Positions 8,311 to 16,576 of a DNA stretch of 64,000 nucleotides are shown in pieces. The stretch lies in NCBI GenBank assembly GCA_046297395.1, contig JBKCNM010000012.1, positions 1-64,000 on the forward strand, in the 5' to 3' direction. The DNA is from JBEICQ01 sp046297395 (GTDB lineage Bacteria; Bacteroidota; Bacteroidia; UBA4408). Below the pieces are notes generated by a model. The model was not told where the DNA came from and made no database searches. It saw only the letters and a list, made by a program, of their open reading frames with translations. How positions within the stretch are numbered: the first letter of the stretch is position 1; each line of letters starts with the position of its first letter. The translations under genes and the position numbers were made by a program.

Positions 8311-9024
8311 GTTTCCTCAAAGCAAAGGCTCTTACATGCGGAACGATATCAATTGTTGAAGATAATTATATGGGTAATGAATTATTCGTTTTTTTACAAT
8401 CAGATAAATTCCCACACCCAAATTCCCAAAATGTAACCAGTCAATCACCCTTACCCATCTGAATCATAAAATTGTAAAATCAGTGAAGAAACAGCAACAA
8501 ATAATCTAACTTTTGAATATGGCGACTAAACAATAATTCATACGATATTGACCAATTAATGAAAAAATTGGGATACAAAAAAACTAAAAAAAGCCATACT
8601 AAAACAGTACTTAAAATTTGGCCGCATCGTTTAAAAAGCCCCAAATAAAAAGCCCCTCTTGTACGGGGGCACCATGATACTCTTGTTTTTTAAGCAAGTT
8701 TCAGATTACAAAAGAAAAAACAGGATTACTTTCTATATCATTGAACAATGAAATTACACTTTTGACATGGGTGTTTCTTCAGGTTTTACTTGTGTATCTT
8801 TCGAATAAAAAAGGAGATTGAACAAAAGAGATTTTTCAGCTTGCCGGGAAATGCATGATGAAAAATTCAACTTTTTATGCCACACAGGAAAAAGTCGTTT
8901 ATCTTCGTAAGCAGAACCATTGAGCAAAGCCAATGATGATAAAGAATAACAGAGCGTTGTCAATCATTTTTACGAACACATCCATTGCGGTATGCCTCAA
9001 ATTAAAAAAACGAAAAAAACATCT
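8311..9024. other. Intergenic stretch with repeat copy 4
   Basis: This AT-rich stretch of about 700 bases holds repeat copy 4. Just before it is a 29-codon Lys-rich frame (8559-8648, MKKLGYKKTKKSHTK...) that runs into the repeat and looks like the end of a decayed gene; its open frame extends upstream without a start. A minus-strand frame at 8754-8963 was not accepted. No promoter or RNA gene is seen. Confidence 0.4.
8626..8672 (+). repeat. Dispersed terminator repeat, copy 4 (truncated)
   Basis: The doubled left arm is intact (TAAAAAGCCCCAAAT, then AAAAAGCCCCT at 8647-8657). The right arm has become CGGGGGC at 8664-8670 and the T-run is replaced by ACCATG. The hairpin is weaker and should no longer work as a plus-strand terminator. 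The downstream half of the repeat is absent. Confidence 0.7.
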
Positions 9025-10368
9025 ATGATGAAACTACACATCCAACCTATTGCAGCACTCCTATTTTTGTTCTCACTGCGCGCTGCCTCTCAAAATTTAT
9101 ACTTTCCACCGCTAAACAACAACGCAAGCTGGGATACACTCTCTCCGGCCTCTCTGGGTTGGTGCGCAAACAGGATAGATTCACTTAACGACTACCTGCA
9201 GAGCCAAGATACGAAAGCCTTTATCGTACTCAAGGATGGAAAAATTGTTTTAGAAAATTATTTTGGCACTTTCACTGCCGATAGCTCATGGTACTGGGCA
9301 TCTGCAGGAAAAACCATCACTTCTTTTTTGGTTGGCAAAGCCATTGAAGAAAATTTTTTGTCCCTGAATGATACTGTATCAACAATTTTAGGCAATGGGT
9401 GGACAAACTGTTTCCCTATTCAGGAGAGAAAAATCAAAATCATTCATCAATTGACCATGACATCCGGTTTGGATGATGATGTTCCTGACAACCATTGCAC
9501 ACTGGATTCCTGCCTGCTGTGCATCAGCGATCCGGGAAGCAGATGGGCCTACCACAATGCACCATATACCTTATTGGAAGATGTGATTAGCACTTCCACA
9601 AATCTTTCATACAATGCATTTACCCAAACCAGACTTAAAAACCTCACCGGAATGACCGGTGCCTGGTTTACCCAGGGATACGACAATGTATTTGTAAGCA
9701 AACCCAGAAGCATGGCCCGTTTTGGATTGCTAATTCAAAACCATTGCATTTGGAACCAGGATACATTGCTTCACGATACAGCCTATGTAAATGCGATGAC
9801 AAGAACTTCCCAAAACCTCAACAAATCCTACGGGTATTTATGGTGGCTCAACGGAAAAGCATCCTACATGGTGCCCGGTTCTCAGTTGGTGATACCGGGG
9901 TTTGCCACTCCTGAAGCACCCGCAGATATGTTTGCAGCCATCGGAAAAAATGGTCAGTTATTAAGTGTTTGCAGAAGCCTTGGATTGGTATTTGTTCGCA
10001 TGGGCAATCAAACTAGCGGCAATGAAGTACCTATTGCACTGCTGAACAGTATTTGGGAAAAACTCAATGCATTGACTTGCAATCCAACGGGTTTGCAAGC
10101 CAATACAAGAGAACAGGAAGAGGTCAAGCTCTTTCCTAACCCTGCCAGCAGAAACATTCAGATTGACTGGAAAGGCATGGATCCGCAAAAATTGTATGCC
10201 ATGCAATTGATCAATCTTCAGGGAAAAATGGTGTACGCACAAAACATCAAAAGCAGTGAGCATGTCTATGTATTGCCTGAATCAGTTTCTGCCGGGTCCT
10301 ATGTTGTGCAATGTATGGATGTGAGCAGTGGTGAAACCTGCTGGAGAAAAAAACTCATGGTGAAATAA
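9025..10368 (+). CDS. Beta-lactamase-superfamily serine hydrolase with T9SS sorting domain
   Basis: Translation could begin at 8992, but the ATG at 9025 puts a normal signal peptide first (MMKLHIQPIAALLFLFSLRAASQ), so it is preferred; this gives 447 residues. The catalytic domain carries the SxxK motif in WASAGKTITS (Ser about 93, Lys about 96) and the YxN motif in WAYHNAPY (about 176-178), as in class C beta-lactamases, esterases and DD-peptidases. After about residue 365, a T9SS type A domain starts EVKLFPNPASR and ends CWRKKLMVK, so the mature enzyme should be exported by T9SS and held at the surface or released. The substrate cannot be read from the sequence, and beta-lactam resistance should not be assumed. 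Confidence 0.85.
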   Translation: MMKLHIQPIAALLFLFSLRAASQNLYFPPLNNNASWDTLSPASLGWCANRIDSLNDYLQSQDTKAFIVLKDGKIVLENYFGTFTADSSWYWASAGKTITSFLVGKAIEENFLSLNDTVSTILGNGWTNCFPIQERKIKIIHQLTMTSGLDDDVPDNHCTLDSCLLCISDPGSRWAYHNAPYTLLEDVISTSTNLSYNAFTQTRLKNLTGMTGAWFTQGYDNVFVSKPRSMARFGLLIQNHCIWNQDTLLHDTAYVNAMTRTSQNLNKSYGYLWWLNGKASYMVPGSQLVIPGFATPEAPADMFAAIGKNGQLLSVCRSLGLVFVRMGNQTSGNEVPIALLNSIWEKLNALTCNPTGLQANTREQEEVKLFPNPASRNIQIDWKGMDPQKLYAMQLINLQGKMVYAQNIKSSEHVYVLPESVSAGSYVVQCMDVSSGETCWRKKLMVK

Positions 10369-10476
10369 ATACCGCAGCACCATTTCTATTCGAAAGGCAA
10401 TAAACATACTTCCACTATTTCCATGTAAACAATGTTTGCCATGACCCGGAGACTGTGGGGTTTGGCACAAATAAAA

Positions 10477-10498
10477 AAGCGGGGCAAAGGCCCCGCTT
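10477..10498. terminator. Bidirectional intrinsic terminator
   Basis: AAGCGGGGC (10477-10485) and GCCCCGCTT (10490-10498) form a nine-base-pair stem with a four-base loop, flanked by an A-run on the left and T/C sequence on the right. It lies between the convergent serine hydrolase and the minus-strand T9SS protein, so it can end both transcripts. Confidence 0.8.
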
Positions 10499-10534
10499 CT
10501 CTCATGATGGGTGTGTAAAAAAATCTTTTATAAA

Positions 10535-11512
10535 TTACCTGATTACCAGGCGACGGGAAGCACCGTTTTGGTCCACCAAGAGGTAGAGACCGGGGCTCAA
10601 GCCCTGCAGCGACATGGAACGGGTATTGGAGGCCTGAGCCACCTTGCTGCCTGAAGCAGAGAAAATCTGCAGCATTGGAAGAGTTTGGGAAAACTGGAGC
10701 AGCTCACCATTGTTGGGATTTGGATATGCCTGCCAGCTGGCATTGCTCTTTGTTACCGGCATGCCGGTGAGTAATGAAGAAGTAACCAGGATATCGTCAA
10801 CCGCCAACTTAGGACGGGCACCTTGACCAACACCATCAGAATTATAAATCCAGCGCAAATAAACAACTCCTTGATTTTCGCAATCTGATGGCAGCATATT
10901 TGAATAAACAGCGGAATCTCCGTTTGAGCGATAGGTAGTATCATTCAAATTACACCAAAAAGCATTGTCTCCGGGCACATCTGTGTAACCCAAGGCAGTG
11001 TCGAGAGAGTACTGCAACTTAATATTAAAGAATCGATTACTTTGTCCGGTTACCGGAAGAGAATCTACATAAACCAATGACGACAGCATCCTGCCTGTCC
11101 AGTTTACCATGATATTCTGGCGATTGGTAGTATTGAGAGCCAATACAATTTCACCTACAAATCTTTGTGATATGGAGGTAGGACTATTGGGACAGTTTAC
11201 ATTCAAACCCTGTCCTGCATTTTGAAAGGCAATACCATTTGCAAATTCAGCATTGAACCGGGAGCGTACTGTTAAGGAGTATCTGCATGTAAAATCACCG
11301 GTTGGTTTGGCTGTATCTGAAGGTTGGGCACTGCCCATGGTATGAAACATCATGTTGGGCGGATAAGTGCCTGCAGGAATGGTATCCATAGAATTTAAGG
11401 TGTAATCCCCGGAAGACAAATCATAAGGACTGGGCAATGTTTGGGCTGATGCTAAGGAAGCAAGTCCCAGGAAGGAAAGCAACAAGAATGCTTTGGCAGT
11501 AATTTTTTTCAT
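10535..11512 (-). CDS. Secreted protein of unknown function with T9SS sorting domain
   Basis: The ATG at 11510-11512 is chosen because it gives a clean signal peptide (MKKITAKAFLLLSFLGLASLASAQ). A promoter motif lies at 11537-11544, inside the longer alternative that would begin at 11557. The product is 325 residues. The middle is beta-rich and compares with no enzyme family I recognise; segments such as RFFNIKLQYSLDTALGY and YLRWIYNSDGVGQGARPKL suggest a jelly-roll-like domain of the kind seen in other Bacteroidota surface proteins. The C-terminal T9SS type A domain starts WQAYPNPNNGE and ends GASRRLVIR. It should be exported through T9SS. Confidence 0.75.
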   Translation of the reverse strand: MKKITAKAFLLLSFLGLASLASAQTLPSPYDLSSGDYTLNSMDTIPAGTYPPNMMFHTMGSAQPSDTAKPTGDFTCRYSLTVRSRFNAEFANGIAFQNAGQGLNVNCPNSPTSISQRFVGEIVLALNTTNRQNIMVNWTGRMLSSLVYVDSLPVTGQSNRFFNIKLQYSLDTALGYTDVPGDNAFWCNLNDTTYRSNGDSAVYSNMLPSDCENQGVVYLRWIYNSDGVGQGARPKLAVDDILVTSSLLTGMPVTKSNASWQAYPNPNNGELLQFSQTLPMLQIFSASGSKVAQASNTRSMSLQGLSPGLYLLVDQNGASRRLVIR

Positions 11513-11536
11513 GCTGTGTTTGGTTGAAATGAAGCC

Positions 11537-11544
11537 CAAAAGTA
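11537..11544 (-). promoter_or_regulatory. Bacteroidota -7 element for the minus-strand T9SS protein
   Basis: On the minus strand this reads TACTTTTG, a full TAnnTTTG match, 25 bases before the chosen start at 11512. No good -33 partner is seen. Its position supports the downstream start codon over the one at 11557. Confidence 0.5.
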
Positions 11545-11622
11545 GGTTTTTTAACAATTCTTCTTGTCATGCCTCAAATTCTCATCTTTGATAGCTATAA
11601 TTCAATACAGGAAAATTAAGTG

Positions 11623-11630
11623 TACTTTTG
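11623..11630 (+). promoter_or_regulatory. Bacteroidota -7 element upstream of glgE
   Basis: TACTTTTG matches TAnnTTTG and ends 19 bases before the ATG at 11650. It is divergent from the motif at 11537-11544. No clear -33 TTG lies at the expected spacing. Confidence 0.5.
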
Positions 11631-11649
11631 ACACACAGATATATTTTTT

Positions 11650-13581
11650 ATGCAAAACAGAACGGTGATTGAAAAAGTGATTCCTCTTCTAGAAGGAGGG
11701 CTTTACCGAATAAAAAGAGAAGTCGGAGAAGAAGTAAAAGTGCATGCGCACATCCTCTGCGACGGCCACGACGCCATTCGTGCATCCCTGTTATTCCGTA
11801 ACAAGGGAACTAAGAACTGGAAGGAAACCTTTATGCATCACAAGGGAAATGATGAATGGATAGGCAGTTTCCAGACAGATGTCCCCGGCATCATGGAGTT
11901 TACTGTTGTCTCCTGGGCGGATGAAGCATTAGACTGGTTTGAAGGAACCCGAAAAAAAATTCAGGCCGGTGAACAAGTGGCCACAGAAATGCTGATGGGA
12001 GCGGATTTGCTTGAGAGGATTGCAAAAAACCACACAGGGAAAATTCAAAAAAATATACTTGCGCATGCCACATTTCTGAGAACAGAGAAAGAGCAGGAGA
12101 AAAAAAATCACCTGCTGCAGTCAGATGTGCTCGCCAATTTAATTGAACAATATCCGCTCAAGGAACATGTTACCCGCTTGCCGCATGTTCAGGAGAGTCA
12201 GGTGTTTCCGGCAGGGCATCATTTTACCACCTGGTATGAGTTTTTTCCGCGAAGCACCTCCGGAAAAAACCATTTACATGGCACCTTCAAACATTGTGAA
12301 AAAGTGATTGATGCGGTGGCAAACATGGGCTTTGATGTGGTGTATTTCCCACCCATTCATCCCATTGGGATAAGCAGCAGAAAAGGAAAAAACAACAGCA
12401 CAAAAGCCTTACCGGGTGATCCGGGCTCTCCCTGGGCCATTGGAGCAAAAGAAGGTGGTCACAAATCCATTCACCCCGAACTGGGCAGCATAGAAGATTT
12501 TGAGAAGCTTGTTGCGCATGCTGCCAAAAAAGGCATTCGCATAGCCCTCGACATTGCTTTTCAGGCTTCTCCCGATCATCCCTGGGTAAAAGAACATCCC
12601 GATTGGTTTAAGTGGAGACCAGATGGAACGGTTCAGTACGCTGAAAATCCACCAAAAAAATACCAGGATGTATTGCCCTTTCACTTTACCTGCGAGGATT
12701 GGAAAGGACTTTACAAAGAACTCACCTCGGTTTTTCTTTTCTGGGCTTCAAAAGGAGTGCGCATCTTCAGGGTAGATAATCCGCATACCAAACCTTTTGC
12801 TTTTTGGGAATATGCCCTTGCAGAAGTGAACAAAAAATACCCGGATGCCATCTTCCTGAGCGAGGCATTTACGCGTCCAAAAATCATGAATCGCTTGGCC
12901 AGAATTGGTTTCACGCAATCTTATACCTACTTTACATGGCGTACCTCCAAACAAGAAATTCAGGAGTATATGCTCGAGCTCACCGGGTCGGAAGCAAGGG
13001 AATATTTCAGGCCAAACTTCTGGCCCAACACACCTGATATTCTTCCCTATGACTTGCAAAATCAGGGTGAAAAAGCCTGTGCCATTCGCTATGTACTCGC
13101 TGCCACCTTATCATCAAGCATAGGCATTTATGGTCCTGTGTTTGATCTGCTGATTACCGAGCCATATCCTGGAAAAGAAGAGTACAATCACTCCGAGAAA
13201 TATGAGATAAAGGATTGGGATTATTTTACACAGACACCTTTCAGGAAATTCATCAAAAAAATCAATGAAATCCGCAAGAAGCATCCTGCCTTGCAAAACA
13301 CTTACAACATTCGCTTTATAGAGAACGACAATCCGCGCTTGCTCAGCTTTATCAAACAGAGCGGTTCGGATTGTTTGCTGGTGATTATCAATCTCGATCA
13401 ATACCACAAGCAATCAGGTTTTTGTCATTTCCCGGCCCATCCATCAGGGGGAATACCCAGGCAGGTGATGCTCACCGATGCCATCGACGGATCGCAATAC
13501 ACATGGAGCAAAGAGTGGAACTATGTTGAATTGAATCCTGAGAAACAGGTGTGCCACATCTTCAGCATTCATGAAATATGA
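11650..13581 (+). CDS. glgE: Alpha-1,4-glucan:maltose-1-phosphate maltosyltransferase (GlgE)
   Basis: The enzyme transfers maltosyl units from maltose 1-phosphate onto alpha-1,4-glucan chains. This 643-residue protein has the N-terminal beta-sandwich (about 20-110), then WYEFFPRS (about 197) opening the GH13 barrel. FRVDNPHTKP carries the likely nucleophile D376, and FLSEAFTRP carries the likely acid/base E405. A beta-domain closes the protein. All are as expected for GH13 subfamily 3. The stop lies 47 bases before the maltokinase gene on the same strand, the usual pairing. The third usual partner, trehalose synthase (TreS), is not in this window. Cytoplasmic. Confidence 0.93.
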   Translation: MQNRTVIEKVIPLLEGGLYRIKREVGEEVKVHAHILCDGHDAIRASLLFRNKGTKNWKETFMHHKGNDEWIGSFQTDVPGIMEFTVVSWADEALDWFEGTRKKIQAGEQVATEMLMGADLLERIAKNHTGKIQKNILAHATFLRTEKEQEKKNHLLQSDVLANLIEQYPLKEHVTRLPHVQESQVFPAGHHFTTWYEFFPRSTSGKNHLHGTFKHCEKVIDAVANMGFDVVYFPPIHPIGISSRKGKNNSTKALPGDPGSPWAIGAKEGGHKSIHPELGSIEDFEKLVAHAAKKGIRIALDIAFQASPDHPWVKEHPDWFKWRPDGTVQYAENPPKKYQDVLPFHFTCEDWKGLYKELTSVFLFWASKGVRIFRVDNPHTKPFAFWEYALAEVNKKYPDAIFLSEAFTRPKIMNRLARIGFTQSYTYFTWRTSKQEIQEYMLELTGSEAREYFRPNFWPNTPDILPYDLQNQGEKACAIRYVLAATLSSSIGIYGPVFDLLITEPYPGKEEYNHSEKYEIKDWDYFTQTPFRKFIKKINEIRKKHPALQNTYNIRFIENDNPRLLSFIKQSGSDCLLVIINLDQYHKQSGFCHFPAHPSGGIPRQVMLTDAIDGSQYTWSKEWNYVELNPEKQVCHIFSIHEI

Positions 13582-13628
13582 GAAGAAGTCAGCAAAAGAA
13601 ATGTACGGCAAATAATTACCTTTGATGC

Positions 13629-15191
13629 ATGCCTGACAGCACCGGAAATCCACTTTTGTCGCATCCAAGAGTAAGACAATTTCTGCTTGATAGCCGTTGG
13701 TTTGCAGGCAAGGGAAAAGGCATCGAACGACTTTCATTTATCGAGAGAAAAAAGGTTTATGAAACAGAAAACGGAGAACAGGCATTTCTGTCATTGATTT
13801 TCATTGAATTCAGCGATGCCTCCTATCAAACCTATTTCATGCCTTATGTATTATTACATGCGGGAGAAATTCCCTGTGAAGGTGCGGTAGAAATTTCAAA
13901 AGGCTATTGGTTTGCTGATGGCTTGCACTCTGAAAAATTCCGGCAGTACCTATACGAAGATGCGGTTTATGAATCGATGAAACTATCGGGCGACAACAAG
14001 CATCACCGCAATGCCACTTTGCCCGAAAATTACCAAGAATCAGTATTACTGTCTGCCGATCAATCCAACTCAGCCTTTGAAGTAAACGGGAAATACTTTT
14101 GTAAGGTTTTTCGTCAGGTACGCAAAGGTATCAACACTGACGCGGAAGTGCTCCTCTATTTTACAAGACACACAAATTTCCGCAAGGTTCCGCTTTACAT
14201 CGCCGGTTTCGACATCGATGTTCCAAACCCCTGGGAAGAGCTAAATGGACATGCGCTGGCCTCTCAACGCTACCTTGTCATGAGTGTGATTCAAAAAGTT
14301 CATAACCGAGGAGATGCATGGCAAATTTTCAGAGAATTTGCAGGCAACTTCTACCGGGAAGCCCTCAACGAAAAAATAGAACTCCTTTCCTACCCCGAAA
14401 TCAGGGAAACCACAGACCGGATTATCAGGGAAAAATTTGGCATCGGTTTTTTTCACAAGCTCGAAAAGCTGGCTGCTATTACTGCTGAGATGCATCTGGC
14501 CATGAGGGAAAATCCCGATGAACTTTTTGGTTTTTGCAGCGAAGCCCTCCAAGAAAACAAAACCTTGCTTTTGGAAGAGCTGGACAAAACATGCCAAAGG
14601 TTGTATAAACTTCCTCTAAAAGAAGCCGGCAATAACCAAGACGCAAAACCGGTGTTTGAAGAAGCCACTCTTCATGTGATGCAAACCCGCTTGAAAACCA
14701 TTTTGCAGGAAGCTCCCAGCCTCACCTGCATCCGCATCCATGGCGACTACCATCTGGGACAACTCCTATGGACAGGAGATGATTTTGTGGTGATTGATTT
14801 CGAAGGTGAACCGGGTAAATCACAGGAACTTCGTCGCAACAAATTTCCTGTTCACAAAGACCTGGCTGGCATGTTGAGATCATTCAGCTATGCCGCACTT
14901 GTTGCCCTGGATTCTTTAAATGATGAAGCGCCCGGTATTGACAAACTGTTGAGGCCGTTTGCCAATGCATGGATACGCATGGTAAGTGATACCTTTTATG
15001 AACGGTATCTCTATGTCCTAAAAAATTCGGACTTGGTGTATGCTTCCGAAAAAGACAACAAGCAACTCCTGGATTTTTTCATGATGCAAAAAGCCATCTA
15101 TGAATTTGACTATGAATATCACAACAGACCTCAGTGGACACAGATACCCATGCATGGTATTCAGGAACTAATGGAACACTTATCTACTTAA
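13629..15191 (+). CDS. Maltokinase-like protein (makes maltose 1-phosphate)
   Basis: The protein is 520 residues with the N-terminal motif of maltokinases (SRWFAGKGKGIERL, about 18-31). The kinase core has IRIHGDYHLGQLLW (catalytic Asp near 373) and FVVIDFEGEP (metal-binding Asp near 390), as in aminoglycoside-phosphotransferase-fold kinases. It should phosphorylate maltose with ATP to supply GlgE. It is somewhat longer than typical stand-alone maltokinases (about 450). The start is uncertain: the ATG at 13629 lies five bases after TACCTTTG (13617-13624), so if that motif is a promoter the message is leaderless. In some genomes this domain is fused to TreS; here it is free. Cytoplasmic. Confidence 0.85.
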   Translation: MPDSTGNPLLSHPRVRQFLLDSRWFAGKGKGIERLSFIERKKVYETENGEQAFLSLIFIEFSDASYQTYFMPYVLLHAGEIPCEGAVEISKGYWFADGLHSEKFRQYLYEDAVYESMKLSGDNKHHRNATLPENYQESVLLSADQSNSAFEVNGKYFCKVFRQVRKGINTDAEVLLYFTRHTNFRKVPLYIAGFDIDVPNPWEELNGHALASQRYLVMSVIQKVHNRGDAWQIFREFAGNFYREALNEKIELLSYPEIRETTDRIIREKFGIGFFHKLEKLAAITAEMHLAMRENPDELFGFCSEALQENKTLLLEELDKTCQRLYKLPLKEAGNNQDAKPVFEEATLHVMQTRLKTILQEAPSLTCIRIHGDYHLGQLLWTGDDFVVIDFEGEPGKSQELRRNKFPVHKDLAGMLRSFSYAALVALDSLNDEAPGIDKLLRPFANAWIRMVSDTFYERYLYVLKNSDLVYASEKDNKQLLDFFMMQKAIYEFDYEYHNRPQWTQIPMHGIQELMEHLST

Positions 15192-15195
15192 CAGC

Positions 15196-15501
15196 ATGTA
15201 CATCTATAATGTAACAGTTTCAATAGATCCGGATATAGCCGATGAATGGCTGGAATGGATGCAGAAGGAGCATATTCCGGAAGTTCTGCAAACGGGTAAA
15301 TTCACCGGCTTTGGCATGCTCAAGATACTGAGCACCGAAGAAGAAGAAGGCATCACTTACAGCATACAATACAAATACTCCAACCCGGAGGATTATGAAC
15401 GATACAAAAATGACCATGCGCCTGCCCTTCAGAAAAAAGCCTCCGATCGGTTTGGCGGAAAGTTTGTAGCTTTCAGAACCCTTCTTCAGGTTGTCTCATG
15501 A
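15196..15501 (+). CDS. DUF4286 family protein
   Basis: This 101-residue protein begins MYIYNVTVSIDPDIADEWLEWM, with HIPEVLQTGKF and the C-terminal DHAPALQKKASDRFGGKF. The pattern is that of DUF4286, a small ferredoxin-like (dimeric alpha/beta barrel) family common in Bacteroidota with no settled function. It starts four bases after the maltokinase stop, and purC overlaps its end by four bases (ATGA), so it is surely in the same transcript. No signal peptide, cytoplasmic. A link to purine synthesis or glucan metabolism is positional only. Confidence 0.8.
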   Translation: MYIYNVTVSIDPDIADEWLEWMQKEHIPEVLQTGKFTGFGMLKILSTEEEEGITYSIQYKYSNPEDYERYKNDHAPALQKKASDRFGGKFVAFRTLLQVVS

Positions 15502-16436
15502 GTCCGGAATATCATTTTAATAACCAAACAGGATTTTACCGCGGAAAAGTTCGTGATGTATATAGCATCGGAGATCATTTTCTGGTGATGAAAGCCAGCA
15601 ACAGACTCTCTGCCTTTGATCATATTCTGCCGAAAGAAATACCGGGTAAAGGTCAGGTGCTCAACCAAACCGCCTGGTTTTTTCTGGAAGCCACCAGACA
15701 TATCGTTCCTAACTGGGCCATGGCCTGTCCATTTGGCAACATCACCTTTGGTTTGCGCTGCGAACCAATCCCTATTGAAATGGTGGTAAGAGGCTATCTG
15801 GATGGTCATGCTTCGCGGCTCTACAACGATGGCATCCGTGAGGTGTGTGGTGTACAAATGCCGGAAGGATTAAAAAAGTACGAGGCCTTTCACCAACCTA
15901 TACTCACGCCAACCACCAAAGCCAAAGAAGGCCATGATGAAGATATTTCTGCCCATGACATTGTCGGAAAAGGAATAGTGCAAGCAGCCCTTTATGAGGA
16001 AATGCAACACACAGCACTTGCCCTTTTTGCTCATGGAAGTGCCCATGCAAAATCCATGGGGTTGATTTTGGCAGATACCAAATATGAGTTTGGATTATAC
16101 CAAGGAAAACTTTGCCTGATGGATGAGATTCATACACCGGATTCCTCGCGCTATTACCTATTGGATGGTTACGAAAAAAGTTTGCAAAATGGCGAAACAC
16201 CTCCACAACTATCCAAAGAGTTTATCCGGCAATGGCTCATCTCAAAAGGATTCATGGGCAAAGAAGGACAAAGCATTCCCGACATGCCTGACGAGCAAAT
16301 AGAAAAGGTAAGGAATCAATACATCCGTTTGTTTGAGCAGGTAACAGGTTCGGCGTTTAATGCCCTTCCGGATGCTCCTGCAAACCTTGTAGAGAACGAG
16401 ATAAATGCCTTGGTAAAAAAACAATCCCGGCCCTGA
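15498..16436 (+). CDS. purC: Phosphoribosylaminoimidazole-succinocarboxamide synthase (PurC)
   Basis: PurC joins CAIR and aspartate with ATP to give SAICAR in purine synthesis. The 312-residue protein has the typical opening GFYRGKVRDVYSIGDHFLVM, then NRLSAFDHILP, IEMVVRGYLDGHASRLY, LTPTTKAKEGHDEDIS, and the C-terminal DEIHTPDSSRYY. It is of the longer (about 300-residue) SAICAR synthetase type rather than the 240-residue E. coli type. ATG overlaps the DUF4286 stop by four bases, so translation is probably coupled. No other pur gene is nearby. Confidence 0.95.
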   Translation: MSPEYHFNNQTGFYRGKVRDVYSIGDHFLVMKASNRLSAFDHILPKEIPGKGQVLNQTAWFFLEATRHIVPNWAMACPFGNITFGLRCEPIPIEMVVRGYLDGHASRLYNDGIREVCGVQMPEGLKKYEAFHQPILTPTTKAKEGHDEDISAHDIVGKGIVQAALYEEMQHTALALFAHGSAHAKSMGLILADTKYEFGLYQGKLCLMDEIHTPDSSRYYLLDGYEKSLQNGETPPQLSKEFIRQWLISKGFMGKEGQSIPDMPDEQIEKVRNQYIRLFEQVTGSAFNALPDAPANLVENEINALVKKQSRP

Positions 16437-16576
16437 TTTCTTGTCCCCTGCCCTCGAATTTCCGAAGTACACAGGCATGCGCCAAAATTCTTTTAAAGTA
16501 TAAATCAGGCTTCTATATGGAGGTATGAGACTGAGCAAGAAGGTGAGGGTAAAAGTTGTATTTTTAAGGCTCAGTT

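Noticed and set aside
156..8672. The repeats as integron attC sites separating gene cassettes
   Set aside because: No attC-like R''/R' core (GTTRRRY with its complement) flanks the hairpins, no integron integrase is in the window, and the hairpin is a plain AT-flanked terminator.
8754..8963. 69-codon minus-strand frame
   Set aside because: No family signal, no promoter, poor composition. It lies in a gap before the serine hydrolase.
9025..10368. Antibiotic-resistance beta-lactamase
   Set aside because: The SxxK/YxN fold is shared by many esterases and peptidases, and the T9SS tail and overall sequence do not point to a resistance enzyme.
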